Positions 23,461 to 35,723 of a stretch of DNA of 64,000 nt are shown here, in pieces. Below the pieces are notes generated by a model. It was not told the origin of the DNA, did no database searches, and saw only the letters and a program-made list of their open reading frames with translations. The translations under genes and the position numbers were made by a program. Origin of the DNA: Artemia franciscana (Eukaryota; Arthropoda; Branchiopoda; Anostraca; Artemiidae); the NCBI RefSeq assembly GCF_032884065.1, contig NC_088866.1:33089519-33153518 (forward strand), written 5' to 3'. Numbering within the stretch: the stretch's first letter is position 1; the number at the start of each line of letters is the position of its first letter.

Positions 23461-24265
23461 CTTGGGTATGTTGAATCCAAGACTAGTAATGTTAAATAAA
23501 ATGACTAAACATGAATAGGGTAGGCTTTAAGGGTAGCTTTTTATCTAAATTTAAATGTTCAAAAAATGTTCCAAGATTGTTGTCAGCCAATACCACTATG
23601 TAAAGCTATATACATCATTTGTAAAGTTTGTAGCCCATTGCCTAAATTTTGGAAAGATATGCTAATTATTTATTAATACCAAGTGTAGTGAGTTTGTTGT
23701 AGCTTGTCACACTAAACATTACAACAGTAGAAAAAAAACATGAAAAAAACAACAACACTGAAACATACTTTATAGCACCACATGTGCACAAAAAGGTGCA
23801 CAGCAAATTACAGTAAGACCTTGTGTAGAGTTCTGTATCAGATAATTAACATTTCAAAGACACTGATATATCTCAACTGTTTGTGATGTCTAAAATATTA
23901 ATCTTTGTATCTTTAACTTATAAAAAGTTAAACTTATTTAACTTGATAACTTATATCTTTAACTTATTTTTATCTTATAAATTATCTTTGAATAGACTTT
24001 AATATGTAAAGACATTAAATTGCACAAAGAGCAAAAAACTGGTAATTACATAAATGTTTGTATATACAATTATATGCCAGTGCACATCATTAATGAATAA
24101 TCAAGTAAATCAACTTAGTTAAGACAAGTATTACAACAATAAATGTCTATGTTTACCATTTATATTATATGGATTAGGCTACATGACCTTTAAGGAACAA
24201 ATACCCCACCATGTGGTATTTCTTTCTCTACAACTGGAAATCTCAGAGGGATCAGCTGCAGTCAC
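23461..24265. other. Non-coding AT-rich stretch
   Basis: Short homopolymer A-runs near 23730-23750 and several TTAACTTAT repeats at 23915-23975. No gene or TE protein seen. Confidence 0.5.
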
Positions 24266-25787
24266 TTTTGATGGCACTTGGTGTTTACCAAGTGACATAG
24301 CAATCACAAATTCTGTTGGTCTGTCAGTTCTGGTTTTGCTACTTTAGGCACTTCCAGATAAGCTAGGACAATGAAATTTGGCAGGCGTATCAGGGACCAG
24401 ACCATATTAAATTAGAAATAGTCGTCTTCCCGTTTCGACAATCTGGGGGGGGGGGGAGTGGGGGATGGTTAATTTGGAAAAATTAGAAAAAATGAAGTAT
24501 TTTTAACTTATGAACAGGTGATCGGATCTTAATGAAATTTGATATTTAGAATGATATCGTGTCTCAGAGCTCTTATTTTAAATTCCAACTGGATGGGGAA
24601 TTGGAGGGTGAAACCTAAAATCTTGGAAAACGCTTAGAATGGAGGGATCAAGATGAAACTTGGTGGAAAAAATGAGGACAAGTCCTAGATACGTGATTGA
24701 CATAACCGGAATGGATTCGCTCTCTTTAGGGGAGTTTGGGGGAGGGTGAATTTTGAAAAATTAGAAAAATGAAGTATTATTAACTCATGAAGGAGTGATT
24801 GGATCTTAATGAAATTTCATATTTAGAAGGGCCTTGTAACTCGGATCTCTTATGGTAAATCTGACTAAATCCAGTGTCATTGGGGGGAGCTAGGGAGGGG
24901 TAACTGGAAATCTTGAAAAAGGCTTAGAGTCAAGAGATCAGGATTAAACTTGGTGAGAGGGATAAGCATAAGTCCAAGATACATGACTGACATAACCAGA
25001 CCAGATCTGCTCTCTGGGAGAGGGGTAATTCGGAAAAATTCAAGAGAATGATGTATTTGTAACTTACAAACAGGTGATCAGATCTTAATGAAATTTGATA
25101 TTTAGATGGATCTTGTGTTTCGGAGCTCTTATAATGAATCCTGACCAGATCTGGTGACATTGGGATAGTTGGAGGGAGAAAGCAGAAATCTTGGAAAACG
25201 TGAAAATTGAGGCATCTTTATCTTATGAATGATGATCGGATCTTAATGAAATTTGGGAGTTGGAGGGGGAAACATAAATCTTGGAAACCGGAAATCTTGG
25301 AAAAAGCTTAGAGTGGAGAGATCGGGATGAAACTTGATGAGAAGAATAAGCACAAGTTCTAGATACGGGATTGACATAATTAGAATGGATCCGCTCTCTT
25401 TGGAGAAGTTTGGGAGGGGGGTTCAGTGGCTTGGCTAGTTTGGTGCTTCTGGACGTGCTAGGACAATGAAAATTGGTAGGCGTTTCCTGGACCTGCACAA
25501 ATTGACTTGATAAATTCGACCATCTGGTGGGGGCTGAAGGGTGAGGAAAAATTAGAAAAAATGAGGTATATTTAACTTACGATTGGGTGATTGGATCTTA
25601 ATGAATTTCGATATTTAGAAGAACTTTGTGTCTCAGAGCTCTTATTCTAATCCCGACCAGTATTAAGCCTCTGATTTTCCTTTTAAATCAGTCTATTGAT
25701 TCTTAGAATTTTGCTAGAGCTCATGCTATATGAGCTCTTGGCTCTTCCGACCTCGTCACAAGTGCCATATGAGCTCTTAGCTCTTGT
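24266..25787 (+). mobile_element. HME copy 5, full length (about 1.5 kb)
   Basis: 5' hairpin CACTTGGT-GTTT-ACCAAGTG at 24275-24294; 5' block in which the donor-like CCAGGTAAGC has become CCAGATAAGC; internal array with several shortened units; 3' block with GTGCTTCTGGACGTGCTAGG at about 25442-25462; 3' hairpin AGAGCTCATG-CTA-TATGAGCTCT at about 25727-25749; end AGCTCTTAGCTCTTG. It is the best preserved 3' end in the window. Confidence 0.88.
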
Positions 25788-26184
25788 TTCACTTTTTTAG
25801 GACATGTCACTTTTCACTGAATTGTCACTAAAGTCATTTTTTTGTTCGTGTTAACTGAGGAGCCACCCAAATTGGCTGCTTAGAAGATGGATATTTTAGC
25901 CCAGATTCTTAATTTTTGTTTCCAATATTTGCTTCTGTTTTTGTGGTTGGCCGTTGCCTGTAGAGGGTACAAATTAAGACCCATAAGTTTGAGGGGCGTC
26001 AAAACTTAAGAAGAAATAATCATCTTTCATGGGCTTTATGAGTTTAATGACTTTTTCAGGTCATTTTGAGTGACAGGTAAGACAAAATTTTCAGACAACT
26101 GGTTCGGTAGGGAAGATGGGACTGAATACATAGTGGAAGAGTGGTGTGCCAAGAGTAATGATGATGACAGTTCATTTTACTGCT
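25788..26184. other. Non-coding stretch
   Basis: No gene or repeat recognised in this stretch between HME copy 5 and the palindromic repeat family at 26185. Confidence 0.4.
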
Positions 26185-27150
26185 TAATTGAAGTACAACA
26201 AAATTATTTTCAGCTTCATGACTTGCTCAATTCCATTTTATAAGGTTTTAAAGATATGCAAATAAATTTCCTAAATTTTGAAAAAATATTGATATGGCTC
26301 CAAATTATACTCAAATAACAGGAATTGCATTTTCAGAACTAAAGGCAGAGAAAAATCAACTAGTAACTGAAAATTAAGGTAAAATGTTGTTTTGTCAAAA
26401 TTTCCATTGGTGTAGACCTGTCATGTAGACAAATTTCTGGGCCCTCTGGAGGGAGAAGGAGTGGAGGTGGGTACTTTAAAATACCTTCCCATGACATGCT
26501 TCAGCCTGTAGACCTATCCCTGAAAATTTCATTTTCCTAACTTAAACCCTTTCCAAGATAGCAAGAAGTCAATTAACTTGAGATTCACCTAATGAAACTT
26601 TCAGGGATGGGTTTACAGGCCAAATTATGTCCCAGGAAAGTATTTTGAAATACCTAACTCCACTCTCTTTCCCTCTAGAGGCTCCTAACCTTTGATGACC
26701 TTTAAAAATATATATGCTATAAAAGTGAAACCTTGCAAAATAGATCTTGTGCTTGGATGAAGTACAACAAAATTGTTTTCAGCTTCACATTGCTCAATCC
26801 CATTTATAAGGCTTTAAACATATGCTAATACATTTCCTAAATTTAAGAAAACAAATATTGATATGGCTCAGAATTCTACTCAAATAACAGATATTGCATT
26901 TTCAGAACTAAAGGCAGAGAAAAAGCAACTGGTAGCTGAAAATTTAGGTAAAAAAGTGTGTTGTCAAAATTTCAATAGGTATTGACCTATCATGTTGGCA
27001 AATATCAGGGCCCTGTAGAGCGGGAAGGAGTCAATGTGGGTACTTTAAAATACCTTCCTGGGATATACTTTAGCCTGTAGACCCATCCCTGAAAGTTTCA
27101 TTTTTCTAACCTACCCCTTTTCAAGATAGTAAGAAGTCTATAAACTAGAA
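26185..27150. repeat. Two direct copies of a palindromic dispersed repeat
   Basis: 26185-26580 and 26750-27130 share GAAGTACAACAAAATT-TTTTCAGCTTCA, TTCAGAACTAAAGGCAGAGAAAAA-CAACT, GGGCCCT-GGAG and TACTTTAAAATACCTTCC. Between them, 26590-26760 contains the same modules in reverse (GGTATTTCAAAATACTTTCC read backward; CTCTAGAGG). A third copy with rearranged orientation lies at 37417-37720. The modules behave like a foldback-type repeat; no protein seen. Confidence 0.7.
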
Positions 27151-29640
27151 TTTTACCAGTACTGGTTTGTCATGATTAAGTTAAATAATCTTAAATTTTA
27201 ACTAAATGTCTAAATATATGTGTTTTTATCAAATTAGGATTGGTTGGATCAATACAGAAGAGGACCCAATAAATTATATTTAAATGTTTTTGAGTAATTA
27301 GTATTTGCTTTTTCTTGGGGGGGGACTTCAAACCATGTTATTGAAATGACTATAAATATGTTATAGCCCAGTTCTAAAGATGGTTTTTGGTCACATCCTA
27401 CTTCCTCTTGTTTTGCCTTCACTGCTTCTACAGAATTGCATATCATGTATCAGGGTAGGAGTCAATAAATATTTTGTCTTTTAGAGACAGGACTCTAATG
27501 TCTTGCATCCTTTGTGTTAATATGAATAGGATAATCATTTCTCAGTCTTCCCTTTTTGTGAGGAAAATGGTTTGTGTTAGTGTTAAAATGTGTGCTGAAG
27601 AAGAGACATGCAGTATAACTTATAAAAATGGTTTTCAAAAATGGAAAGAAATGTATGATACTATTAGGCCTAAAAAGGAATAGAAATAAACTACTTTATG
27701 TTATATATTACAAGTAAAATATTGTTTTACAAATCAGAGGTGTATTACATATGATTAAAAGATACATTATAATAAGTCAACCTTAATATCAACATGACTA
27801 GTTCTTTTTCATATTGCTTCTCAGATTCTACCTCTCTAGGGTTGAAATTTGTTCCATCACCTAGTTAATAGGCACATTAAATGTGTAATCTGTTTAATTT
27901 AATTTGCTGGCAAGAGGGGGTGAGGAACAGAAAGAAGATTTATTTTTAGCTTTAGCCAATCTATATTAATCCATTGTCTTCCCCTACCTTAACAGTTTTA
28001 GCAAGTGAGCTGTGGAAGTACTAGTCACTGTCTTGGATTTTTTTTTCCTTGGAGTTTTTAAATTTCCTTGGCATAAAGTAAAGGTTTGATTATAAGTTGC
28101 TTTTGACTGGCCCAGCTATAATAATTATACCCTTATGTGAAAATTTATAAACAAAATTTATTTCTATCTCTTTCAAAGATGCTGCCCATGAAATTTTCTA
28201 TAATTTTCATTTCTAAGAACTAGCTAAAATATTTTTATGAAATATTAGATATGTTTGTGCATCTGATACAATGTTTTTCTATGCATGACTGTATTTTGTT
28301 TTCCTGAAAACTGGCATTTCTTGTTTAAATGCTCCTGCTTGTGGAGGAGCACTGTGTTGGCTAGGGCTATTCTGGTCCCCCTGGCCCTGGGGAACTGTGT
28401 TAGCCCAGAAGATTTATTTTTCTGATGTGCAAAGTAATTTTAACAAAATGATTATCTCAAAATGTTTGTGAGATGGGTTTTTGAAAAAAGGGCACAAGGA
28501 GGCTAGATCTGATATATTTGGGGGGAAACAGCATGGTTGGGATGGCTAGTTGCCCTAGTTTTTTTTAGTTTAGGATGGCCTAGTTTTTTGGGAATAATGA
28601 CATTAATGTTTTGAAAAATATAGACAATCCTTTTATTTAGTATGATGATCAGACATTATTTTGAAATATATGACTATGTTTGAAAAAGTATCAGTAAGGG
28701 GCATTCTGTGTCAGTTCAACACAGTGACCCTGCATTATCACCTTCGATTTTGATGAAATTTGGCATAGCGATAGCCCATATGAGAAACTCCCAAAACTGA
28801 AATTTTAGGTGTTTTGTTTGACTGGTGACAAGATATGGGTAATTGAACATTGCAACTGCCTGATTTATGCCAACCAGCCAACAGTTAAACTGCTATATCT
28901 CAACTCCTATTGCACCTATAAACGAAAGTAAAATACCAAATAAAGGCTATTTGAAAGTTCTTTCTGAATAAAGCATCTGGAAATAGTTATTTTTATTAAC
29001 CAGACAAATATGAGCAAATGTAATCTAGTAACCCTCGACTGGGTCAGTTTGTCCAAACAGAATTTTATGTGCTTTTATCCATACAAAGCTCTTATTGTTT
29101 CAAACAACTGGTGAAAATCTCAGAGTGAGATCTTCAAGGTTTTTTTGTTATGATTTTTTTTTTGAATGACCAACCATGGTACTGGGACATGTCCCACTAC
29201 ATACCACAAGTGGTATACCACTTGATGCACAGAAAAGTAACTAGTGCTGTAGTCTTAAATAATCTTTTAAGTTGTTGTAAGAATTATAATTTCAGTTGGT
29301 AGTTTTTAAAGGAATTAAAATGACTATGAAAAGGGTAATTTATTCTTGGTTAAATTTTCAAATCTGGGTTTTCATTTTTTTTTTTTTTCTTACCAGATAT
29401 TGGTTATCCATTTTAAAATTTAATAAATCTAGAGCAAAAATTAGGTTTTCTGTATGAAATGATTGACTGTTTAAGGTAAACAAAAATTTTCCAAATATTT
29501 CTACAAATTGGCTTATCCAGCTCCTCTCTATTAACAATCCAGGGTGGGTTACCCTTATCCTATTTCTTCCCTGAAATCAGTTTTTTCACTGTTTTATAAA
29601 CTCTACTTGCAGGTTGTCTAAAATGTAACTTCTCTGGAAT
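27151..29640. other. Non-coding stretch with two short perfect palindromes
   Basis: No gene recognised. An open frame at 27474-27683 preceded by a good acceptor-like TTTTGTCTTTTAG was considered and left out. Two perfect palindromes at 29184-29195 and 29207-29224 are listed separately. Confidence 0.5.
29184..29224. repeat. Two adjacent perfect palindromes
   Basis: GGGACATGTCCC (12 bases, 29184-29195) is followed 11 bases later by CAAGTGGTATACCACTTG (18 bases, 29207-29224). Each equals its own reverse complement. Such pairs can be protein-binding sites or chance; nothing nearby indicates which. Confidence 0.9.
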
Positions 29641-29643
29641 TTC

Positions 29644-29960
29644 TCAATACAAATCTTTCTTTGCTTCCCCTGTTTGACACCCAAAGGCTGCATATTGTCT
29701 TTGACACATTAGAAAGTCTAGGAATTGCCTGTAAATTCTTCTTGCCTCTAATAACTGTTTCTTTGCAATTGTACATTCATTGTCCCACTGAAAACTCAGT
29801 TTACAGTGACTAGGAACTCTTTCACTATTTAGAGTCAGTTCTTGTGCAATTCCAAGGAGTGAATTTTGAAATGTCTCTATTTTCCCATTGACATCTTCAT
29901 AACAGTTCACTCGTGACTCAACGTCTGTTTGATAGGCAAGTTCTCTATGCTTAAAATTTA
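29644..29960 (-). pseudogene. LINE ORF2 fragment, endonuclease-RT linker
   Basis: A minus-strand open frame (reading KHRELAYQTDVESRVNCYE upstream of its ATG) contains FQWDNECTIAKKQLLEARR, which resembles the W-[WN]-[ND]-EC-x3-KK segment between endonuclease and reverse transcriptase in many non-LTR elements. Neither neighbouring domain is readable, so this is a small relic. Clade not assigned. Confidence 0.5.
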
Positions 29961-30599
29961 TGGTGACAACACTAGACCAATCGGATCATTCTTGTCTAAC
30001 ATCTTGTATTTGATACATTTAAACAAGGTGGGATTCTTTTTAATAAGTGTACAATTCTCTGTAACAATATAGGCTAAAGGAAAGATATTGACTACCAAGG
30101 TTTTCAGTTTTATCTGTTCCAGACACTTGTATAGGCTATAAAAACAATAAAAGAAAAAGGCTGGTAATATTAGCCTTAAGTTTTCCCTATTGAAAAATAC
30201 AACAGCAACTTGTTTCAAGAAACAATTAGCCTAACATTGTTTCCAATTTATCAAATTGCTTTTAAGAGAGGAAACCCATGTTGCCTAGGCCCTATTTGTT
30301 TTTTCAAACATGTGGCTGTCATAATATTCTGTGGGGGGGGGGGGAATTTAAGACCCATATTAGCAGCTTATTCTTTTATTTCAGCTTTATTTAGCCTAGG
30401 CTGCTAATATTGGTTGCAAGTGCTCCAAACAAAATTAGACTATAACATCCACTTGTCTCATGAAACCAAGTGTCTTTAAAAACTTTCAAAATACCATCAC
30501 TGCATGCCAATGGCTTGGAACTTAACTGCCATTAATTTCTTTAGAAATGATGTGCCATTTCTTCTATTATATCTTGTCACACTTTATGTTAGCAATTGT

Positions 30600-31045
30600 A
30601 AATTATTAATTAAAGCTGCTCCAGGTTCTGATTCATGATCTGTCCATATTGACTATGACATTCTTGGAAATTTGGCTGCTACATAGCTCCTTGCCTGCAA
30701 TATTAGGGAATATTATGTGCTTGATTTTGGCATAACACAATCAACACTGGCAGCCTCCAAGGTGATCTTCTTTTTGTAGTATCTGAAGAAAGAGATCTCA
30801 GACTAAATATTAGGAACGGATTGAATTTCAGCATCCATGCCAAAACTATGTTGCCATCTTCTCATGAAACTGTAAAAGGTATTGGTCTGATTGCAACGAG
30901 ATTGGTCTACGAAAGTCTGTCTTTCTGCAAACATATGAAAACAATGTCTCTAAAAATCTTGCAAAATATCAAATTCTTTCTCGTTCACGCCATTTTTTTG
31001 CAATCTTTTGTTAATCCAAATTTACAAAAATTTCTTCCTCCCTAA
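30600..31045 (+). pseudogene. LINE reverse-transcriptase C-terminal fragment
   Basis: A frame reads VVSEERDLRLNIRNGLNFS followed by IHAKTM, matching the conserved post-catalytic ERDLGV-x-DLKFS-H motif of CR1/Jockey-type RTs and resembling the similar segment at 3880-3940. Upstream, AAPGSDS near 30617 resembles the AxGPD motif. Stops interrupt it and the catalytic box is absent. Confidence 0.6.
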
Positions 31046-31199
31046 GGAAAATAATAAAATCTGCTCATAAAATCTACTCTTAATGAAAAATGGCATTTTT
31101 CACTAAGAGTAGATTTTCTCATATATCAACAACAAGTCCAATGGCAAAGTAAGATTTTCCCTATACTTTCTGAGATACGACCTTGTCTCAACAGGAAAA

Positions 31200-31735
31200 A
31201 AATGGCGATACTTGTCATTTTTAAAGGCGTAGGAGGGGGCCTAGTTGCCATCCAATCTTTTTGGTTACTCAAGAAGGGCACTAGAACGTTTAATTTCCTC
31301 TCGAGTGAGCTCTCCTCTGATATTCTATGACCAATTTGTCAATACCATAAAAAAAAAAACATAAAAACACATATCTGTGATCTTTCTTCAGGCGAAAAAC
31401 AAAAATTCCACGTTTTTGCTGATTGGAGCTTGAATCCTCTACAGTATAATTCTCTGATATGCTGAATCTGGTGTCATTTTCATTAAGATTCTATGATTTT
31501 AAGGGGTCTTTTCCTTTTTTTCGAAAATTGGGCAAATTTTCTCTGGTACGTAACCTTTGATAGATAAGTCTAAACTTAATGAAACTTATATATATATATA
31601 TATGAAATCAGAGTAGTCAATTCTTTGAATATATCTATTGATGTCAAAATTCTGTTATTTGGAGTTTTGGTTACTATTGAGCCAGGTCGCTCCTTACTTA
31701 CAATGTTTGTTACCATGAACTGTTTGATAATAAAA
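31200..31735 (+). repeat. FB-family repeat copy
   Basis: Shares with 62580-63110, in order, GGGCCTAG-TGCC-TCCAAT-TTTTGGTT, AAGGGCACTAGAAC, GATCTTTCTTC-GGC-AAAAA, ATTCCACGTTTTTG, TCTCTGATA-GCTGAATCTG, GGCAAATTTTCTC and GGTCGCTCCTTACT. No protein coding seen. Ends near the ACCATGAACTGTTTGATA module. Confidence 0.8.
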
Positions 31736-32185
31736 TAACAAGGTGCCTTAAAATCTCTTATCTTCCTGGAAACTTTTTGGATATTGTATATAAATTTTTG
31801 CTAATGTTTTACTTCCCCCTTCTGTTGTAAAGAACCTTGAGACAAGTCACATCAGTTTTTTTTAGCCTTCTGTTATTTATTCAAGACATCTAAAAACAAG
31901 TTGTGCTTCACAACATTTTTCTTCTGTTCCATTTTCCTTTGAAAAGATGTTACCTATTTTTTCCCTTTCAATGCAAATTGTTACAATGAGTCAAATATTT
32001 AACTGTAATTTTATCAAATTTTCATTCCTTTTATGTTGTATTTTTAATCGATTAACCAGTATTTAATAATGACACTTTTGGGTCTACTTTGTCTATATTT
32101 TTAGAAGTCTAGGCCTTTGGACCTAGAACAGATCTTTATAAAGGCTGAAAATGAGGGAGAAATGTCCTGCCAGGCTAACCATTTG

Positions 32186-33874
32186 CTTTTTATGGCGTTT
32201 GGTATAAACCAAGTGACATATAGGTATTGCAAATTCTGTTGGTCCCAGTTTTGCTACTTTAGGCACTTCCAGGTAAGCTAGGACAATGAAATTTGGCAGG
32301 CGTATCAGGGACCAGACCAGATTAAATTAGAAATAGTCGCTTTCCCGATTCGACCATCTCGGGGGGGGGGAGTGGAGGGGCCTGTTAAGTCGGAAAAAAT
32401 AGAAAAATTGAAGCATTTTTAACTTACAAACGGTTGATCAGATCTTAATGAAATTTGATGTTTGGAAGGATATCGTGTCTAAGAGCTGTTATTTTAAATC
32501 CCGACCGGATCTGGTGATATTGGGGGGGGGGGAGTTGGAAGGGGGAAACCTAAAATCTTGGAAAACACTTAGAGTGGAGGGATCGGGATGAAACTTAGTT
32601 GAAAAAACAAGCATAAGCCCTAGATACATGATTGACATTACTGGAACGGATCAGCTCTCTTTGGGGTAGTTAGGGGCGGGGGGTTAATTCTGAAAAATTA
32701 AAAAAAATGCGGTATTTTTAACTTACGAACGGGTGATCGGATCTCAATGAAATTTGATATGTAGAAGGATATCGTTTCTCAAAGCTCTTACTTTAAATCC
32801 CGACCGGATCTGGTGACATTGAGGGTGAGTTGGGAGGGGAAAACCTAAAACTTGGAAAACACTTCGAGTGGAGGGATTGGGATGAAACTCGGTGGGGAAA
32901 ATAAGCACAAGTCCTAGATATATGATTGACATAAACGGAACGGATTCGCTCTCTTTGGGGTAGTTGGGGGGGGGGGGTAATTCTGAAAAATAAAAAAAAT
33001 GAAGTATTTTTAACTTACGAACGGGTGATCGGATCTCAATGAAATTTTATATTTAGAAGGATATCGTGTCTCAGAGCTCTTATTTTAAATCCCGATCAGA
33101 TCTCGTGACATTTGGGGAGTTCGGGGTGGGGGAACCCAAAATCATGGAAAACGCTTAGATTGGAGGGATTGGGATGAAACTTGGTGGGAAAAATAAGCAG
33201 AAGTCTTAGATATGTGATTTACATATTTGGAATGGATCTGCTCTATTGGGGGGGGGGGGGGTAATTCTGAAAAATTAGAAAAAATTACGCATTTTTAACT
33301 TACGAAGGAGTGATCGGATCTTCATGAAACTTCATATGTAGAAAGACCTTGTAACTCAGATGTCTTATTATAAATCTCAACCGGATCCAGTGAAATTGGG
33401 GGTGGGGGCAGTTGGGGGAGACTGGAAATCTTAGAAAATACTTAAAGCAGTGAGATGAGGATGAAACTGGATGGAAAGAATAAAAACCTGTCTAAGATAC
33501 GTGACTGACATAACCGGACCGGATCTGCTCTCTTTGGTGGAGTGGGGGGGGGGTAATTTTGAAAATTGAGGTATTTGTAACTTAAAAAGGGTGACCAGAT
33601 CTTAATGAAATTTAATATTTAGAAGGATCTTGTGCTTTAAAGCTCTAATTTTAAATTCCGAACAGATCATTTGACATTGGGGGGAGTTGGAGGGGAAAAC
33701 GGGAAAATTGGGGTATTTTTATCTTACGAATAGGTGATGGGATCTTAATAAAATTTGATATTTAGAAGGAATTCATGTTTCAGAGCTTATATTTCAAAGC
33801 TCGACCAGATCTTTGACATTGGTGGGAGTTGGAGGGGGAATTCTTTGAAAACAATTGGAGTGGAGGAATCGGGA
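32186..33874 (+). mobile_element. HME copy 6, 5' part, broken at 33874
   Basis: Hairpin CGTTTGGT-ATAA-ACCAAGTG near 32195-32214 (two G-T wobble pairs), 5' block with CTTCCAGGTAAGCTAGG, then about six units. It stops abruptly at TGGAGTGGAGGAATCGGGA; the following CTTTTTCACTTGCTTAAG is unrelated. The matching 3' part appears at 36872, 3 kb away, after a LINE fragment and the HECT exon. Confidence 0.85.
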
Positions 33875-33879
33875 CTTTT

Positions 33880-34180
33880 TCACTTGCTTAAGAGCTTGGA
33901 GTAGTCACATGTTAGCGTCACTTTGCAGTAATATCGGCTGAGTCTTGTGTCTGAAATAGATGGCTAGACCTCCCGATGGTCCACCACGGGTTTTCTGGGT
34001 GGCTCTCAAGAAGGTATAATGGGTCCGAAAACGCTTTAGGCTATCAACATTCACTTTAGAGAGAAGGTGCTCCTGTAGAAACACAATATCATTTTCAAGC
34101 AGCTCACTAATCAGTAGATCCTTGTCTTTTGTACCATTAATATTAAGAGACACAAAGCTAAACGGAGTTTGAGCATTCAT
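33880..34180 (-). pseudogene. LINE ORF2, N-terminal endonuclease part, truncated
   Basis: Encodes MNAQTPFSFVSLNINGTKDK, then SELLENDIVFLQEHLL and GGLAIYF. The N-x-NG, the catalytic glutamate in LQEH and the GGLAIY motif are the start of an AP-like endonuclease of a non-LTR retrotransposon (a target-nicking enzyme). After about 91 codons the frame ends next to the HME break at 33874, so the rest of ORF2 including the RT is missing. The start ATG overlaps the ORF1 stop as ATGA at 34180-34177. It is the 5' end that remains, the reverse of the usual 5'-truncated LINE. Confidence 0.8.
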
Positions 34181-35223
34181 TTATTAGCGTTGTTGAGAGC
34201 CGATCGGAGAACTTTGCATTTCAGACTAAAACTTACGTGTTCCATAGTGCATTTTGCACATTTTGGTGAGGCTTGTCAAGGGGTTTCCTTGGAATTCACA
34301 TGAAGGCCGGAACATCTGGAACACTTGGGATGTGCTGGTGAGCGGAGACAAGCTCCAATCAAGTGATCAGTACTTTGACAGCGAAAGCATCGACGCGGAA
34401 TGGATTGAAAGGGCTTAGTGCGAAAAATTTCGTACCCAATACGGATTCCCGACTGCAGTACCGCGTTCAGAGCGGTTTTGTCGATAAACTCGATGCGAAA
34501 AGTGCGAGAATCGCCGATTTGATTAGCACTAATAAGTCCCTCTACTGAGGCCTTTAAATCAGCTCTTGAATAGTTATGGGGTATTTCACGGACAACGGCT
34601 AAAGGCTTTTTATCAATCACTTTGGTTTCAACGTTTGGAATGGAGCTAGTAACCGCTGCAGCCAGCGTGTCGGCTGAGCGCTTATCACGTACCATCGCAA
34701 CCCAGCTTCTGCTGCGTGGCTTAGATTTCGGATTTACGATCCCATCGTGACCATCCAACGTTTCGAGCATCTTCATGCAAAGGATTGGGTCACTGAGCGC
34801 TGGGGGAGGGTTTCTTACAACGACAGCGTAGGACGGTTTTTTTTTATTTTGAGTAGGGGCTACAAGCTTAGACTGTCCCTCAGTAACCTCGGACGCAATA
34901 TCACGCAGCTGTTCAAGACAAGAGTTCACCTTGGCACTGAGGGTACTGAAGGTATCAACAGGGATCGTTGGTACTTCGCTGGGACATTTGATAACAAAGT
35001 CCGGAAGCTTTATGTTCTGGGAATCGCACTTTACAAGCGAAGAAATAATGTCCGAAGCACAGTTTAATGCAGCATTGGCTTTTACTTGCTTTGATGGGAC
35101 TTCATTTGGAAAAAGCTTTAAAAAAAAAAGCAATTTACGGGTCTCACAAAGAGAGAAGTAAGGGAAGCGTTGGAGGCTGCCTACCTTGTCTGACAGTAGC
35201 CTGACAGTTAATAAATGAATCAA
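34177..35223 (-). pseudogene. LINE ORF1 (Gag-like, CCHC zinc knuckles), premature stop
   Basis: A 315-codon frame ends at a TGA at 34276-34278, but the same frame is open for 32 more codons to a TGA at 34179-34177. Visible parts: a basic, proline-containing middle (NKKKPSYAVVVRNPPPALSD), an RRM-like segment with PLAVVREIPHNYSRADLKAS and FRIEFIDKTALNAVL, and zinc knuckles: CFRCQSTDHLIGAC (C-x2-C-x4-H-x4-C), CSRCSGLH, whose last ligand position coincides with the premature stop, and CAKCTMEHVSFSLKC. This is the nucleic-acid-binding ORF1 of an I/Jockey-type LINE. The first ~60 codons look unlike ORF1 and the true start is uncertain. Confidence 0.8.
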
Positions 35224-35723
35224 TCACAACTCATATTCTACAAAAAGCAGTTCCTTCATGATTTTTCTAAATATATGGGGGTCTCCAATAATTTTAATAT
35301 CATTCTATTATACTATTATATATTTATATTATTCTATTCTATTTCTATACTATTTATCCTTGTTTTTTTTTGCTTCTTCGGAAGTTTAAGTCGTGTATCA
35401 AGCAGTTCGAGTCTTCTACGGTTAAACAAAATTTGATTATATAACATTTTATGCTATCTCAAATGAAGCAGCATAACCAATTGTTCTGATAGGTTAATCA
35501 ACTATCATTGTCTGACTGATAATGTGTCTTCACAAAGCTAATAAATATGAGTAAGGAATATCACAAAAACTTAGTGTAATAACGGTCGACTCAAGGAGAT
35601 CGACCAAGTGCCTGACTCAATTATTTCAGCTGGTTTGGTGTTTAGTTTTTTTTTGTCAAGACTGCATTAACGTAACGATGTCGATGTTTTAAACGGTTTT
35701 TTATTTATTTTTATTTTTTGTAG
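35224..35723. other. Non-coding stretch upstream of the HECT exon
   Basis: AT-rich; TATA/TTCTAT repeats at 35300-35350. The T-rich tract at 35690-35720 is the polypyrimidine tract of the following exon. Confidence 0.5.

Noticed and set aside
27474-27683. Possible terminal exon ending NGFQKWKEMYDTIRPKKE after a good acceptor-like tract
   Set aside because: Does not match the missing MRPL19 C-terminus or any family I know; kept out of the gene list for lack of support.
34363-35161. Plus-strand open frames over the LINE ORF1
   Set aside because: Antisense shadows of ORF1, which has clear zinc knuckles on the minus strand.
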